Shown: positions 42,743-52,807, counted from the stretch's first letter. The stretch: 64,000 nt of DNA from Paraclostridium bifermentans (GCF_019916025.1 NZ_CP079737.1:3240779-3304778), one strand, 5' to 3'. Notes: generated by a model not told the origin, from the sequence alone. Program-made: numbers and translations.

Positions 42743-43192
42743 TTATTGTTTTTCTTTTACGTCTACTCTCATTTTAGTAACTACTTTTTGATGTATTTTT
42801 ATTTCAACAAATCTTGAACCTAAAACTCTTATAGGCTCATCTAATATAACTTTTCTCTTATCTACATCTATTCCATGTTCTTTTTTTATTTGAGCAGCTA
42901 TATCTTTAGATGTTATAGAACCAAATAATCTTCCACCATCACCAGCTTTAGAATACATAGTTATATTCATTTCTTCCATTTTCTTTCCTAATTCAACTGC
43001 TGCTTCGTATTCTTTTTGTTCTTTTATTTGTTGAGATGTTTGTTTTTCTTTTAATTCTTTTAACTCTGTATTTCCAGCCTGAACTGCTAATTTTTTAGGG
43101 AATAAAAAGTTTCTAGCGTATCCATCACTAACTTCCTTTACATCACCTTTTTTTCCTGTTCCTTTTATGTCTTTTAATAATATAACTTTCAT
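42743..43192 (-). CDS. rplI: 50S ribosomal protein L9
   Basis: 149 aa, binds 23S rRNA domain [22 protein letters not shown] and [13 protein letters not shown] are the L9 signature; the long central helix and C-terminal domain ([12 protein letters not shown]) are complete. Its start codon shares a base with the gdpP stop codon, showing translational coupling. Confidence 0.98.
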   Translation of the reverse strand: MKVILLKDIKGTGKKGDVKEVSDGYARNFLFPKKLAVQAGNTELKELKEKQTSQQIKEQKEYEAAVELGKKMEEMNITMYSKAGDGGRLFGSITSKDIAAQIKKEHGIDVDKRKVILDEPIRVLGSRFVEIKIHQKVVTKMRVDVKEKQ

Positions 43193-45192
43193 TACTCTTC
43201 TTCCTCCTCTAGATATTGTGTTATGATGTCTGATACCATCTTATATCCTTCTTCTAAAGATACTCCTTCAAGTTGAGCTCCTGCTATATCAATGTGGCCT
43301 CCGCCACCTAGTTTTTCCATTAATACATGTACGTTAATAGACCCTAATGATCTAGCACTTATAAATATAGTTCCTGATTTAGTTTTACCTAATACAAATG
43401 ATGCTTCTACATCTTTTATACTTAAAAGCTCATCTGCAGCTTGAGCTACAACTACATTTATATTATTTATATCCGACTTGCAGTAAGCTAAACATATCTT
43501 GTCATTTATAACTTTAGTGCTTTGAATTATCTCTGCTTTCGTTACAAAATCTTCTAAATTAGAGTTAAATAACTTCTTAACTTCTATTGTATCTGCTCCT
43601 GCTTTTTTCAGATATGATGCTGCTTCAAATGTTCTAACTCCTGTTTTAAATGCAAAGTTTTTAGTATCTAAACTTATTCCTGCCATTAATCCTTCTGCTG
43701 TTAATTTATTTATTTTAACATCTTCTTCCATATATTGAACTAATTCCGTTACCATCTCACAAGTTGATGATACGTAAGTTTCATGGAATAAAAGAACTGT
43801 ATCATTTATAAATTCGACCCCTCTTCTGTGGTGGTCTATAACAACAATTTTATCAGATATAGCTAATAATTCAGGACATTCAGTAAAGTTAGGTCTATGA
43901 GTATCAACTACGATTACCAATGTGTCCTTAGAACAATTTTTAATAGCATCTTCTCTTGACATAAATATATTATTATAGTAATCAGATTTTTTCAATCTAC
44001 TTACAAATTCATCAATAGAATCGTTAGAACTATTTAAAACTATATGTGCATTTTTATTACATGACTTACATATATCATAAATACCTCCTGCGGCTCCCAT
44101 TGCGTCCATATCTGGATATTTATGTCCCATTATATATATATTCTTGCTTTCTAATATAATCTCTCTTAGCGCATGACCTATAAGTCTTGATTTAACTTTA
44201 GTTTTCTTTTCTACAGCTTTAGATTTACCCCCGTAGAATATAGACTTGTCTTTAGTTTTTATTACGGCTTGATCTCCACCTCTACCAAGAGCTAAGTCTA
44301 ATGCTCCTTTTGCTAATTTGAAATTATCATTAATTGTTTTTCCTTCTATTCCTATACCTATACTTATTGTTACAGGTAAATTATTTTCTTGGTCAATTTC
44401 TCTTATTTTATCTAATATAGAGAATTTATCTGCTTCTAATTTGTCTAATTCATTTTTACTTAAAACTAAAAAGTATTTGTCATTAGCCGTTTTTTCAAGC
44501 GCACCGTTGCAACTTGATTCTAATGACGCTAATATTTTATCGATATCTACATTTATTAAAGGTCTTCTCTCTTCAGGAGCACTTTGTAATACTTCATCAT
44601 ATCCATCTACTTGTATAGTAGCTACTACGTTTTTTTCTTCTTCATACTTACTTTTTAAATCTAAGTAGTCAGTTTTATCAATCCAGTAAAGCATCATTAA
44701 ATATTTAGTTTTGTCTTCTTGATCACTTTTTATAATATTATAAACTATAGTGTACTGTCTTCCATTATAGTTTATATCGGTATATAACTCTTTATTTTCA
44801 TTTAATACTTTTCTTAAGTTTATATTTTTAACAAGAGTTTCTATGTTCATACCTAAGGTATCTTCTTTTTCTGTCATTTCATGGAACTTAGCATTGTACC
44901 ATGTAACACTACCATCAAACTCTAAAATACATAAAGGTATTGGCAAGTTTAGTATAGCTTTTTTTGTTACTTCATCAATATCTACAGCTAAATCTTGAAT
45001 ATACTTATTCCATTCTTTTCTTCTTATATCTCTTGTTCTCCAGTTATGAAAAACAATATATATAAAGGCAGCAAATACAAGAGCACCTATATATATATTG
45101 TAATACATTAATATAAGACTAAGAATCCCAATAACCACTATGTATGCATTTATTTCTGGCATATTAAATTTAAAGGTCGACTTATTAAACAT
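43192..45192 (-). CDS. gdpP: Cyclic-di-AMP phosphodiesterase GdpP
   Basis: 666 aa. Two N-terminal membrane segments (about 14-32, 35-52), a degenerate PAS domain (about 78-190), a degenerate GGDEF-like domain (about 190-310), and the DHH/DHHA1 phosphodiesterase. DHH motifs: [37 protein letters not shown]1 ends [13 protein letters not shown]. It cleaves c-di-AMP to pApA, controlling osmotic and wall homeostasis. It lies between the DUF2232 gene and rplI in the conserved firmicute order. Confidence 0.96.
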   Translation of the reverse strand: MFNKSTFKFNMPEINAYIVVIGILSLILMYYNIYIGALVFAAFIYIVFHNWRTRDIRRKEWNKYIQDLAVDIDEVTKKAILNLPIPLCILEFDGSVTWYNAKFHEMTEKEDTLGMNIETLVKNINLRKVLNENKELYTDINYNGRQYTIVYNIIKSDQEDKTKYLMMLYWIDKTDYLDLKSKYEEEKNVVATIQVDGYDEVLQSAPEERRPLINVDIDKILASLESSCNGALEKTANDKYFLVLSKNELDKLEADKFSILDKIREIDQENNLPVTISIGIGIEGKTINDNFKLAKGALDLALGRGGDQAVIKTKDKSIFYGGKSKAVEKKTKVKSRLIGHALREIILESKNIYIMGHKYPDMDAMGAAGGIYDICKSCNKNAHIVLNSSNDSIDEFVSRLKKSDYYNNIFMSREDAIKNCSKDTLVIVVDTHRPNFTECPELLAISDKIVVIDHHRRGVEFINDTVLLFHETYVSSTCEMVTELVQYMEEDVKINKLTAEGLMAGISLDTKNFAFKTGVRTFEAASYLKKAGADTIEVKKLFNSNLEDFVTKAEIIQSTKVINDKICLAYCKSDINNINVVVAQAADELLSIKDVEASFVLGKTKSGTIFISARSLGSINVHVLMEKLGGGGHIDIAGAQLEGVSLEEGYKMVSDIITQYLEEEEE

Positions 45193-45201
45193 TTCTACCT
45201 C

Positions 45202-46161
45202 CTAAGTGGATTTGTAGTTTCTTACCTTTCTAAAATCAATTGCACTGTCTAACATTCCTACAAAGCTCAAAATCATGGATCCTGATAATAGAATTACTGC
45301 TATTACTGCAAATACTATTTTACCTGGCGATTTATCTTTCCAACTTTTTATAAAGTAAATAGACACTGATACACCTTGTATTAAAAATAGTATACTAAAT
45401 ACCAATTGAATATTTAACATTATTGAATCTGTATAAAGCCCTATATTCAACATCTCTAAGAACATAACTAATAAATATAATATTAGTGATGTTACTATAG
45501 CATTTCCTGGTAAATAAAACTCCGAAAATTTTGGTAAATCGTAATTTAATACTTTAGTTCTTCTTAAAATAAAGGCTTCTACATAATATGTTATTAATGA
45601 TGCTATTATGCTATACATAAATAACACTGTAGGCATCATGTTTTGGAACATATTAATCATATCTTTGGCTGTTATATTTTCTTTAGGCATCATATTCGTA
45701 CTTTCCATAATGGCAAACTGAGCTTCTACTGTTGCTTTTATAGTTTTTGATATATCTGCTAATAAGTCTATATTGAATAACAGTTTTGACATTGCAAAAA
45801 ATACAATTATAGATAGTATAAATGCTATCGTTCCAAAATATATAGGCGTAAAGCTTTTATTTTCATCTTCTACTTTGCTATCTTGATTGATTCTATATCC
45901 CACTGCTATCCCTGGTAACATACACATTATAAGTAAATTTAAAGCATATACTACGTTTACAGTTAATACCAATATAAAAAAAGAGGATATAGCTGAAATT
46001 AATGCATACTTATATCCTGAAGTTGTTGATATTATAGCATATGGAACAGGAAGAATAAGCGCAAGTAACCCTAAAAACGGAATGTATGCTGAAGCAAGAC
46101 AAAGTCCAATAGCTATAACAGTAATCATTGCCGTTTGAGTTAATTTAGCTCTATTATTCAA
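45202..46161 (-). CDS. DUF2232 membrane protein (YybS type)
   Basis: 319 aa, about eight hydrophobic segments. The block AYIPFLGLLALILPVPYAIISTTSGYKYAL at the N-terminus (shown in part) and LIMCMLPGIAVGYRI are typical of YybS/DUF2232, which precedes gdpP-rplI-dnaB in many Firmicutes, as here. It resembles ECF S components or rod-shape-type proteins in topology. Function unknown. GGGAG precedes the ATG. Confidence 0.85.
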   Translation of the reverse strand: MNNRAKLTQTAMITVIAIGLCLASAYIPFLGLLALILPVPYAIISTTSGYKYALISAISSFFILVLTVNVVYALNLLIMCMLPGIAVGYRINQDSKVEDENKSFTPIYFGTIAFILSIIVFFAMSKLLFNIDLLADISKTIKATVEAQFAIMESTNMMPKENITAKDMINMFQNMMPTVLFMYSIIASLITYYVEAFILRRTKVLNYDLPKFSEFYLPGNAIVTSLILYLLVMFLEMLNIGLYTDSIMLNIQLVFSILFLIQGVSVSIYFIKSWKDKSPGKIVFAVIAVILLSGSMILSFVGMLDSAIDFRKVRNYKST

Positions 46162-46168
46162 ATTAATA

Positions 46169-46489
46169 TCACTCCCTATTGTCTAAGTAATTTTTAAGAT
46201 TAGATAAATCTCCATACCATCGTTCTACACTATGGTCTTCCTCTATTCCATCCTTTATCTTTTCCTTTATTTTATAATCTATTTCCTTAAAGCTAATTCC
46301 AAGTCTCTTTGATAGTAAATATGTAACCATAACTATATTAGCTAGAGTATCTTGTAAAATCTGATCTACAGGTCTTGTACCTTTAAATAAAAGGTTAAAT
46401 AAGTCCCCCAGGCTTATTATTAATTCTGTTTTCATCCATTCAATAATTTTTATGTTCTTCGTTATCTCTGAGTTTTTATCTAGTCTCAC
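46169..46489 (-). CDS. MazG-like protein
   Basis: 106 aa, all helical. IKIIEWMKTELIISLGDLFNLLF and ANIVMVTYLLSKRLGISFKEID give the MazG-like helical pattern, though the metal-binding E-x-x-E of true MazG pyrophosphohydrolases is only partly evident. It is a clostridial family often found near rpsR, as here. GGGGG ribosome binding site. Enzyme activity is not certain. Confidence 0.7.
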   Translation of the reverse strand: MRLDKNSEITKNIKIIEWMKTELIISLGDLFNLLFKGTRPVDQILQDTLANIVMVTYLLSKRLGISFKEIDYKIKEKIKDGIEEDHSVERWYGDLSNLKNYLDNRE

Positions 46490-46555
46490 TATGTCCCCCC
46501 TCCTTAATATATAAATATTATATCATAAATCATAGTAGTTTTAACCAATAAAAAA

Positions 46556-46576
46556 ACGAGCCCCCTAAAGGCTCGT
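46556..46576 (-). terminator. Terminator of the rpsF-ssb-rpsR operon
   Basis: ACGAGCC with GGCTCGT, loop CCCTAAA, followed by TTTTTTT on the minus strand. Confidence 0.85.
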
Positions 46577-46583
46577 CCTTTTC

Positions 46584-46811
46584 TTAGTCTAATGTATATG
46601 GTAATAAAGCTAAGTTTCTAGCTCTCTTTATAGCAACTGTTAATTCTCTTTGATGCTTAGCACAAGTACCAGCTATTCTTCTAGGTAATATTTTACCTCT
46701 TTCAGTTACGTATTTTTGTAATCTTTGAGTGTTTTTGTAGTCTATCTTAGCATTTTTATCTGCACAGAATTGACAAACTCTTTTTTTCTTACGTCTCTTC
46801 TTGTTTATCAT
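46584..46811 (-). CDS. rpsR: 30S ribosomal protein S18
   Basis: 75 aa. [17 protein letters not shown], then [22 protein letters not shown] block ([19 protein letters not shown]) and [19 protein letters not shown] end are the S18 signature. The Cys-x2-Cys at residues 13 and 16 marks the form with zinc-type cysteines. Third gene after rpsF and ssb, its usual place. It pairs with S6 in the ribosome. Confidence 0.98.
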   Translation of the reverse strand: MINKKRRKKKRVCQFCADKNAKIDYKNTQRLQKYVTERGKILPRRIAGTCAKHQRELTVAIKRARNLALLPYTLD

Positions 46812-46828
46812 GTCTTTTTCCCTCCTTT

Positions 46829-47284
46829 TTAGAATGGTATATCATCATCATCTATAGCTTGGAATCCTTGAGGATCTAATCCTGCAGGCTCAAAGCTTGG
46901 TTCGAAACTAGGTTCGAATCCTTGATTCTGATTTTGATTTGGATATGGACTATCCGATCTATTTTTATTACTATCTAAGGCTTGTATATTTCGAGCACTT
47001 ACCTTAGTGAAAGTTCTTTTTTCTCCTGATTGAGTTTGATAATTATCTACTCTTATCGAACCTTGTATAGCAACTAATCTACCTTTTGATATATAGTTTG
47101 CACAAAATTCAGCAGGTTTACCCATTACCTCAACCGGTATAAAATCAGTATCTTTGCTACCATCTTTTTTAGTAAAATCTCTATCAATGGCAATACTGAA
47201 TGATGCAACGGCTGTTCCTGTTCCTGGGATATATCTTAACTCAGGATCCTTCGTTAATCTTCCCACTAGCACAACATGATTCAT
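46829..47284 (-). CDS. ssb: Single-stranded DNA-binding protein SSB
   Basis: 151 aa. OB-fold N-terminal domain ([20 protein letters not shown] to about residue 105), a Q/N/P-rich linker with a short FEPS direct repeat, and the acidic partner-binding tail DDDIPF. It protects single-stranded DNA in replication and repair. It sits between rpsF and rpsR, the universal firmicute order. Confidence 0.98.
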   Translation of the reverse strand: MNHVVLVGRLTKDPELRYIPGTGTAVASFSIAIDRDFTKKDGSKDTDFIPVEVMGKPAEFCANYISKGRLVAIQGSIRVDNYQTQSGEKRTFTKVSARNIQALDSNKNRSDSPYPNQNQNQGFEPSFEPSFEPAGLDPQGFQAIDDDDIPF

Positions 47285-47324
47285 ATAAACACCGCCTATT
47301 TACGTAAAATTTATATATTAGTTA

Positions 47325-47612
47325 TTAAGCAACAACTATCATATGTCTTATTACGTTCTCGTTTATCTTTAAGTTTCTGTCTATTTCCTTAGGAACATCA
47401 ACACCTGACTTAAAGTTAACTAATACATAGTAACCTTCAGTGAACTTAGCTATTGGGTAAGCTAATTTCTTAGTACCCCAAGTATCTACAGTTGCAACTT
47501 CACCTTCAGTAGCTATAACTTCTTTAACCTTGTTTAATACAGCTGCTTTTGTTTCTTCATCTGCATTAGGCTTTACTACGAAAACTAATTCATAATTCTT
47601 CACACGATTCAC
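47325..47612 (-). CDS. rpsF: 30S ribosomal protein S6
   Basis: 95 aa. KNYELVFVVKPNADEE, then TWGTKKLAYPIAKFTEGYYVLVNF and NVIRHMIVV are the S6 fold. First gene of rpsF-ssb-rpsR, with a structured leader that may be the S6:S18 autoregulatory element. GGGAGG precedes the ATG. Confidence 0.98.
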   Translation of the reverse strand: MNRVKNYELVFVVKPNADEETKAAVLNKVKEVIATEGEVATVDTWGTKKLAYPIAKFTEGYYVLVNFKSGVDVPKEIDRNLKINENVIRHMIVVA

Positions 47613-47619
47613 CTCCCTT

Positions 47620-47674
47620 TGGACTTACGGCTCTGCTGCGCAGAGCAGAGAAATGAGATTTATAATCTCACACT
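47620..47674 (-). promoter_or_regulatory. Structured rpsF leader, candidate S6:S18 element
   Basis: Two hairpins lie between the promoter and the ribosome binding site: TGAGATT/AATCTCA (47654-47670) and CTCTGCT/AGCAGAG (47631-47650). The second is GC-rich, unlike its surroundings, and is followed on the minus strand by CCGTAAGT. Known rpsF leaders bind S6:S18 through a CCG motif next to such a stem. The match is from memory and unverified. Confidence 0.55.
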
Positions 47675-47680
47675 TTACAC

Positions 47681-47709
47681 ATTTTATCACTAATAAAATT
47701 AATTGTCAA
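47681..47709 (-). promoter_or_regulatory. rpsF promoter
   Basis: Minus strand TTGACA (47704-47709), 17-base spacer, TAAAAT (47681-47686). Start near 47674. Confidence 0.75.
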
Positions 47710-47860
47710 TTTTATTTTATTTCATACTAAAATTGGAAATATTAATATTATTAGAAAAAATAAAATCTAAAATTAATATAGTATAAAGATTTTTATTTTG
47801 TTAATCCTATAAGGTATAACCCCATAACCTTAATATATTTCATCTTAATCTCCCCTAAAA

Positions 47861-47888
47861 AAAATAGTGACCGAAAGGTCACTATTTT
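47861..47888 (-). terminator. Terminator of the aminotransferase gene
   Basis: AAAATAGTGACC with GGTCACTATTTT, tetraloop GAAA on the plus strand, then eight T on the minus strand. Confidence 0.9.
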
Positions 47889-47891
47889 TAT

Positions 47892-49094
47892 TTAAGCATT
47901 TGCATCTTGAGCTAAAGCATCTTTTAATACATCTGCTAATCTATTCATACCTTCAACTATTTTATCTTCAGGCATATTAGAGTAGTTTAATCTGAATGTA
48001 TTTTGGTTTCCTCCATTAGGGAAGAATGATCCTCCTGGAACATAAGCAACATCTTTTTCTAAACATTTTTCCATTATTTTTTTTGCATCTAAATGTTTTG
48101 GTAGCTCTACCCAAGTGAATAATCCACCTTCTGGATATGTATGTTCTATTCCTTCTGGGAATGTTTCGTCCATTGTTTTTAACATTAAATCTCTACGTTT
48201 ACTATAAACTGATTTTATATTCTCAACATGAGCATCTAAATCATAAACATCTATAAATTTACTTATTTCTCTTTGTGATATTGTAGATGCTTGTAAGTCT
48301 GCTCCTTGTTTAATAAATATGAATTTTGATAATAATTCTTCAGAAGCAGCAACCCAACCTATTCTGTATCCTGGACAGAATATTTTTGAGAATGATCCTA
48401 AGAACATAACTAGTCCTTTTTCATCCATAGCCTTTAATGATGGTAATATTTCCCCTTCAAATCTTAATTCCCCATATGGATTATCCTCTATTACTGGTAA
48501 TTCAAACTTATTTATGACATCCATGAATCTTTCACGTCTTTCCATAGACCATGTCTTTCCTGTTGGATTTTGGAAGTCAGGTATAACATATATCATTTTT
48601 ACATTTTCTGTTGTTTCTAAAATCTTTTCTAGTTCTTCAATTATCATACCATCTTTATCAGTTGGTACTTCTATAAATTTAGGACAATAAGCCTTGAAAG
48701 CATTAAGTGCACCTAAGTATGATGGACTTTCTACTAAAACTACATCTCCTTCATCTAAGAAAATTTTACCTGCAAAATCTAAACCTTGTTGAGATCCACT
48801 TGTTATTAATAGATCATCTTTTGATACATTAGTTTTTAGCTTTCTATTCATTCTTTCAGCTATGTGCTCTCTTAAAGGTCCAAATCCTTCTGTTGTAGTA
48901 TATTGAAGAGCTTCTCTTCCTGATTCTTCTAATACCATTCTTGATATTTCTTTCATTTCTTCTACTGGAAATAATTCAGGAGCTGGAAGTCCGCCTGCAA
49001 AAGATATTACTTCAGGTTTCTCTGTCAATTTTAAAAGCTCACGAATCTCAGATCCTTTTAATCCATCCATTCTTTTTGCAAATTTGATAGCCAT
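47892..49094 (-). CDS. PLP-dependent aminotransferase (class I/II, 2-aminoadipate type)
   Basis: 400 aa, cytoplasmic. The fold-type I features are the N-terminal SFAGGLPAPELFPVEE, TSGSQQGLDFAGKIFLDEGD, the PLP ring contact VIPDFQNPTGKTW with NPTG, DNPYGELRFEG, the Schiff-base Lys in LGSFSKIFCPGYRIGW, and the substrate carboxylate Arg in NTFRLNYS. The pattern is that of LysN-like and MocR-related aminotransferases acting on aromatic, branched or aminoadipate substrates. The exact substrate is unknown. A single-gene unit. Confidence 0.9.
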   Translation of the reverse strand: MAIKFAKRMDGLKGSEIRELLKLTEKPEVISFAGGLPAPELFPVEEMKEISRMVLEESGREALQYTTTEGFGPLREHIAERMNRKLKTNVSKDDLLITSGSQQGLDFAGKIFLDEGDVVLVESPSYLGALNAFKAYCPKFIEVPTDKDGMIIEELEKILETTENVKMIYVIPDFQNPTGKTWSMERRERFMDVINKFELPVIEDNPYGELRFEGEILPSLKAMDEKGLVMFLGSFSKIFCPGYRIGWVAASEELLSKFIFIKQGADLQASTISQREISKFIDVYDLDAHVENIKSVYSKRRDLMLKTMDETFPEGIEHTYPEGGLFTWVELPKHLDAKKIMEKCLEKDVAYVPGGSFFPNGGNQNTFRLNYSNMPEDKIVEGMNRLADVLKDALAQDANA

Positions 49095-49156
49095 AATTAA
49101 GTTCCCCCTTGGTAAAATGTTTTCCCACTTTAATTATAGCAAAAGAAAACGCTTTT

Positions 49157-49342
49157 TTACAAGCCTTTTACTTTTTTTATTCTTTTTTCTAAAGTTTCTC
49201 TATCTAACATCAGCATTCTATCACACTTTAAACACTTTATTTTAAAGTCCATTCCTGCTCTAGTTATTTCAAATTCTTTACATCCACATGGATGTGGTTT
49301 CTTTAATTCTACAACATCTCCTACATTTAGCTTCATTGGCAT
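49157..49342 (-). CDS. DUF951 family protein
   Basis: 61 aa. KLNVGDVVELKKPHPCGCKEFEITRAG followed by KIKCLKCDRMLMLDRETLEKRIKKV (given in part) is the complete DUF951 pattern, with four cysteines (CGC and CLKC) likely binding zinc. The start is chosen 8 bases after AGGAG; a GTG nine bases upstream is also possible. In other Firmicutes this gene lies near ychF, rpsF or parB; function unknown. Here it follows the DUF3343 gene with only 2-11 bases between. Confidence 0.88.
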   Translation of the reverse strand: MPMKLNVGDVVELKKPHPCGCKEFEITRAGMDFKIKCLKCDRMLMLDRETLEKRIKKVKGL

Positions 49343-49353
49343 TTGCATCACTC

Positions 49354-49617
49354 CTATCTTAATTTAGTTACTTCTTTTTTTCCTCCGGCTACTCTATTTA
49401 CTTTGAAAATTCCATTATATAAAATTTCATTTTCTTCTAAAGATTCTACAACTACATCCATATCCTCTTTTAAAAATCTAACAGATATTCCACAACTAGA
49501 GCTTATTTCTCTAGGTGTTGGTAAAGTGGTTACCTTTAAATCTTTTTCGTTTAAAACTTTATCTGTTCTTATTGCATGATGTGTTGAGTTAAAAGCTACT
49601 ATATACATTTCGTTCAT
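49354..49617 (-). CDS. DUF3343 protein, putative Se/S carrier
   Basis: 87 aa. TYPE: MYIVAFNSTHHAIRTDKVL, then TPREISSSCGISVRF with the conserved Cys-Gly is the DUF3343 signature. The family is co-inherited with YedF and selenium-use genes and is proposed to carry sulfur or selenium on the cysteine. It lies 85 bases downstream of yedF, separated by a terminator. Function is inferred from context. Confidence 0.82.
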   Translation of the reverse strand: MNEMYIVAFNSTHHAIRTDKVLNEKDLKVTTLPTPREISSSCGISVRFLKEDMDVVVESLEENEILYNGIFKVNRVAGGKKEVTKLR

Positions 49618-49665
49618 TTTTCTGTATTCCTTTCTTAATGCCTTTATTTTTGATTTTATATAAAT

Positions 49666-49697
49666 AAAGACTACATAAACTTTGTCATGTAGTCTTT
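49666..49697 (-). terminator. Terminator after yedF
   Basis: AAAGACTACAT with ATGTAGTCTTT, loop of ten, T-rich tail on the minus strand. Confidence 0.85.
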
Positions 49698-49702
49698 ATT
49701 AT

Positions 49703-50293
49703 TTATATAGATATAGTTTTTGATGAATTGTTCATTGATTCTACAATTGTATACATATTTGTTACAGTTCCAACTTTTAATTCTTCTTTTAATCCGTAGT
49801 AATCTAAACATGTTCCACAAGATAATATTTCAACACCTGCATCTTGTAGTATTTTAAGATTTTCTACTGTTGCTTCATTTTCTGTTGTCAACTTTATTCC
49901 GCTATTAACAAATAGTATACTTTTTGGATATGGCTTACTTTCTGTTAAAGTATATATATATCCTTTTATAAGTACCTGTCCTAATTCATCATTTCCAGTT
50001 CCCATTTTATCTGAGTTTATAAATATACATGTATCAGCTAAAGACTCTTGTGATTTTTCTTCTATTATAACATTTTCACCTTTTATAATCTCTATACAAA
50101 TAGAATCTTTTTCTGTTTTTAATACATTTGCTTCTAAATTCATTGATTTTGCTAATTTTAATATATTTTCCTTAGCAATCTCATTATCTACAGTTACTTC
50201 TACAACCCCTTGTTCAATACTATCTAATTTTTTTTTAGTATTTATAACTGGTTTCGGACATGCCAGTCCTTTTGCATCTAACTCTATTCTCAT
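49703..50293 (-). CDS. yedF: Selenium metabolism sulfurtransferase-like protein YedF
   Basis: 196 aa, two domains. Residues 1-75 are TusA/SirA-like with GLACPKPVI and Cys12 as the persulfide or selenide carrier. The rest is DsrE-like and ends in LSCGTCLDYYGL with two cysteines. The two-domain YedF is marked by its occurrence with selD and selenoprotein genes. No selD or selA is visible here, but DUF3343 and a cysteine desulfurase are within 4.5 kb. It likely relays sulfur or selenium. Confidence 0.88.
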   Translation of the reverse strand: MRIELDAKGLACPKPVINTKKKLDSIEQGVVEVTVDNEIAKENILKLAKSMNLEANVLKTEKDSICIEIIKGENVIIEEKSQESLADTCIFINSDKMGTGNDELGQVLIKGYIYTLTESKPYPKSILFVNSGIKLTTENEATVENLKILQDAGVEILSCGTCLDYYGLKEELKVGTVTNMYTIVESMNNSSKTISI

Positions 50294-50408
50294 AAATACT
50301 CATCTCCTTAATATAATACAATACTCCCTTAATTTTAACATATATAGACATATTTTGTTATAGATTATTCCTATACTATAGATTTAAATTATTTCATTGT
50401 CCTATTGT

Positions 50409-51437
50409 CTATTTAACTTTTAATATTTGTATTTTATCATCAAATTTAACACTTAGAGTTGAGTCATTAATCATCATTATACTTTTTATGTCTTTTTCAA
50501 AACCTTTTAACTCTTCACCTTTTTTATTAATTATTTTATTATCTTTATATAATATAAAGTTGTCTTTCATATTAACAATACCATCTATATATTCAATATT
50601 ACTTGATGTAGATATATCTTCAACTTTCTTGCTTATATGCTTTATATTGTTGTTTTCTTCTATAACATAAATTCCATCACTATTTATATTGCTATAATAT
50701 TTTATATTTTTAACATCAAACTCATCAATTACCTTTAAATTATAATCTACCCTGCTTATTTTATTTTTTTCAATTAAGTAAATATTATCTTTTTGCACTA
50801 TGGTATCTAAAATAATAGAGTCTTTTATGCTTTTTTTATTTTTTAAGTTTCCATTGTAATCATATTTAGTTATTGTACTTTCTAAATCTTTTTCAGTTTT
50901 TAAATCACACACGTATATACCTTGTGATGTATATTCTATGTCAGTTAGTTTACCTTCTAAATCTAAGTTTTTCTGCAAGTTACCCTCAAAATCGTAAATA
51001 TTTATACTATCTTTATTTTCTTTTTTATATGCATAAACATATGAATCATTATCTAAACTTAAATACATAAGTCCGTTATTCGGTACATTTTTTTTGAAAA
51101 CAACTTTTCCAGTTTTATTTATACTATATATAGTATTTTTATCTTTATCTAATACATCTATATATTTATTGCTATCTAGTCTTAAATTTTTTATATTTAG
51201 ATTTATCTTAAATATTTCTTTTCCATTTTCATCTACACTTTTTAATGTCTTTCCATCATAATATACAATATTATCTTCATACTCTACACAATTAAACTTT
51301 TCACTAACCTCTATACTTTTTTTATCTTGTATTTTTACAGATTTTTTACCTAATTTTTGACTAACACTTCCTATTGTCTTAGGATTTATTAAAACTATTA
51401 TAATTAATACAATTATTAATAACCATTTCTTTTTCAC
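50409..51437 (-). CDS. Membrane-anchored propeller-like protein, function unknown
   Basis: 342 aa. GTG start 7 bases after GGGGGG; one membrane anchor (about 5-21), then an extracytoplasmic domain of about 40-residue repeats such as YVYAYKKENKDSINIYDFEGN and GIYVCDLKTEKDLESTITKYDYNGN, resembling six- or seven-bladed beta-propellers (PQQ or WD40-like). I do not recognise a specific family. It lies upstream of yedF and downstream of the XRE-TPR gene on the same strand. Confidence 0.65.
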   Translation of the reverse strand: MKKKWLLIIVLIIIVLINPKTIGSVSQKLGKKSVKIQDKKSIEVSEKFNCVEYEDNIVYYDGKTLKSVDENGKEIFKINLNIKNLRLDSNKYIDVLDKDKNTIYSINKTGKVVFKKNVPNNGLMYLSLDNDSYVYAYKKENKDSINIYDFEGNLQKNLDLEGKLTDIEYTSQGIYVCDLKTEKDLESTITKYDYNGNLKNKKSIKDSIILDTIVQKDNIYLIEKNKISRVDYNLKVIDEFDVKNIKYYSNINSDGIYVIEENNNIKHISKKVEDISTSSNIEYIDGIVNMKDNFILYKDNKIINKKGEELKGFEKDIKSIMMINDSTLSVKFDDKIQILKVK

Positions 51438-51486
51438 ATCTAATCCCCCCAAGCCCATTTATACCTAATATTTTCTATATAAAAAT

Positions 51487-51515
51487 AAAAGACTCCTTTT
51501 ATTAAAGAGTCTTTT
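51487..51515 (-). terminator. Terminator of the XRE-TPR gene
   Basis: AAAAGACTC with GAGTCTTTT and T-rich tail; it touches the stop codon at 51515-51517. Confidence 0.8.
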
Positions 51516-52807
51516 TAAATAATTTCTAAGTTTTTATATAAACAAACACCTTTTTGATAATACTCTAGTTCTTTTTCTTTTGAGATATCTGTATATAGTT
51601 GACCTAATTCTATATATAAGTCTGCAAGAGTTTTCCTGTCGTTTAGTTCATTTACTATATTTATACATTTTAGTATATATTCTATTGCCATTTTAATATT
51701 TTCTTCTTTTTTGTATATTTGAGAATAATATTTAAGAGCTTTATATTCAAAATACTTATTTTTATTTTTTATTGAACTAGCTAGTGCTAACTTCGAATAT
51801 TTTCTAGCTTCTTCATAATTTTCTAATTGAATGTATGATTGTATTATTTTTATAATAACATTAATTGAACATTCATCTTCATCATATTTCTTTATTTCAT
51901 AAGCTCTTTTTGAATAATCTAATGCTTTTTCACTGTCGCCTATATTTTCATAAACTTCACATACTCTTAAATAAACATTAGCTAATTCATTCTTATTATC
52001 TTCTTCTTCTAAAAGTTCTAAAGCTAATCTAAATTGTTGCTTAGCTTCTTCATATTTACCCATACCCATTAATTTATTCGCTTTAGATACCATTAACTCA
52101 GCTTCTTCTTTTGTGTTAACAGTTATATCTAAGTTTTTAATTTTTTCTATATACTCTAAAGCTTCATCATCTTTGTTTAGTTGTGTATAACAAAATGATA
52201 TGTTGCTGTATAAATCTTTTTTAACACTTGAATCATTTAATTTATTTTCTTCTAAAATATCTTCAGCAAATTTGAAGTTACTTACTGCTCCTTTATGGAA
52301 GTTTTCTTCCATATAAATTTTACCTATGTTTATATAGCATTTAGCTATATTCTCTTTATCATTATTTTGTATGAAAAAATATAATGATTTTTCAAAGTTA
52401 ATTATAGCAGCATTATAATCTTTTTGTTTTAGGTTTATCGTAGCAAGTAATAGATTGCATCTCCCATAATTATCTATTAATTGATACTTTGTACATATCG
52501 ACATAACTTTATTTATTTCTTCTTTTGCTTTTTCTAAATCTTTGCATTTTATATAAATTTCACTTTGTATTATTAAATTATCAGTTATCTTTTTAGCTTG
52601 CATTTCCTTTGTTTCTAGTAAATAGTCTACACTTACACCAAGACGGCTTGCTAAATATTCTAATAACTCGTAACTAGTGTATGACTTGTCTCTTTCTATA
52701 TGACTAATTTGAGCTGCAGTAATTCTTTCTCCAGCTAGTTCTTTAAGCGTTAAGTTTTTTTCTTTTCTTAATTTCTTAATTTTTTCTCCTAAGCTTAAAA
52801 TTTCCAT
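51515..52807 (-). CDS. XRE-family regulator with TPR repeats
   Basis: 430 aa. HTH_3 domain at residues 5-62 (GEKIKKLRKEKNLTLKEL, then ITAAQISHIERDKSYTS), followed by nine or so TPR-like repeats to the C-terminus, for example CYINIGKIYMEENFHKGAVSN and AYEIKKYDEDECS. This is the layout of peptide-sensing RRNPP-like or sporulation-associated regulators. No pheromone gene is visible nearby. The start is set at 52807 behind GGGGGGACAGGC. It faces no divergent target, so the regulon is unknown. Confidence 0.85.
   Translation of the reverse strand: MEILSLGEKIKKLRKEKNLTLKELAGERITAAQISHIERDKSYTSYELLEYLASRLGVSVDYLLETKEMQAKKITDNLIIQSEIYIKCKDLEKAKEEINKVMSICTKYQLIDNYGRCNLLLATINLKQKDYNAAIINFEKSLYFFIQNNDKENIAKCYINIGKIYMEENFHKGAVSNFKFAEDILEENKLNDSSVKKDLYSNISFCYTQLNKDDEALEYIEKIKNLDITVNTKEEAELMVSKANKLMGMGKYEEAKQQFRLALELLEEEDNKNELANVYLRVCEVYENIGDSEKALDYSKRAYEIKKYDEDECSINVIIKIIQSYIQLENYEEARKYSKLALASSIKNKNKYFEYKALKYYSQIYKKEENIKMAIEYILKCINIVNELNDRKTLADLYIELGQLYTDISKEKELEYYQKGVCLYKNLEII

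Noticed and set aside
49145..49158. CcpA cre-like AGAAAACGCTTTTT upstream of the aminotransferase
   Set aside because: Two consensus positions are missing, including the terminal T and C, and the site is easily met by chance in AT-rich DNA.
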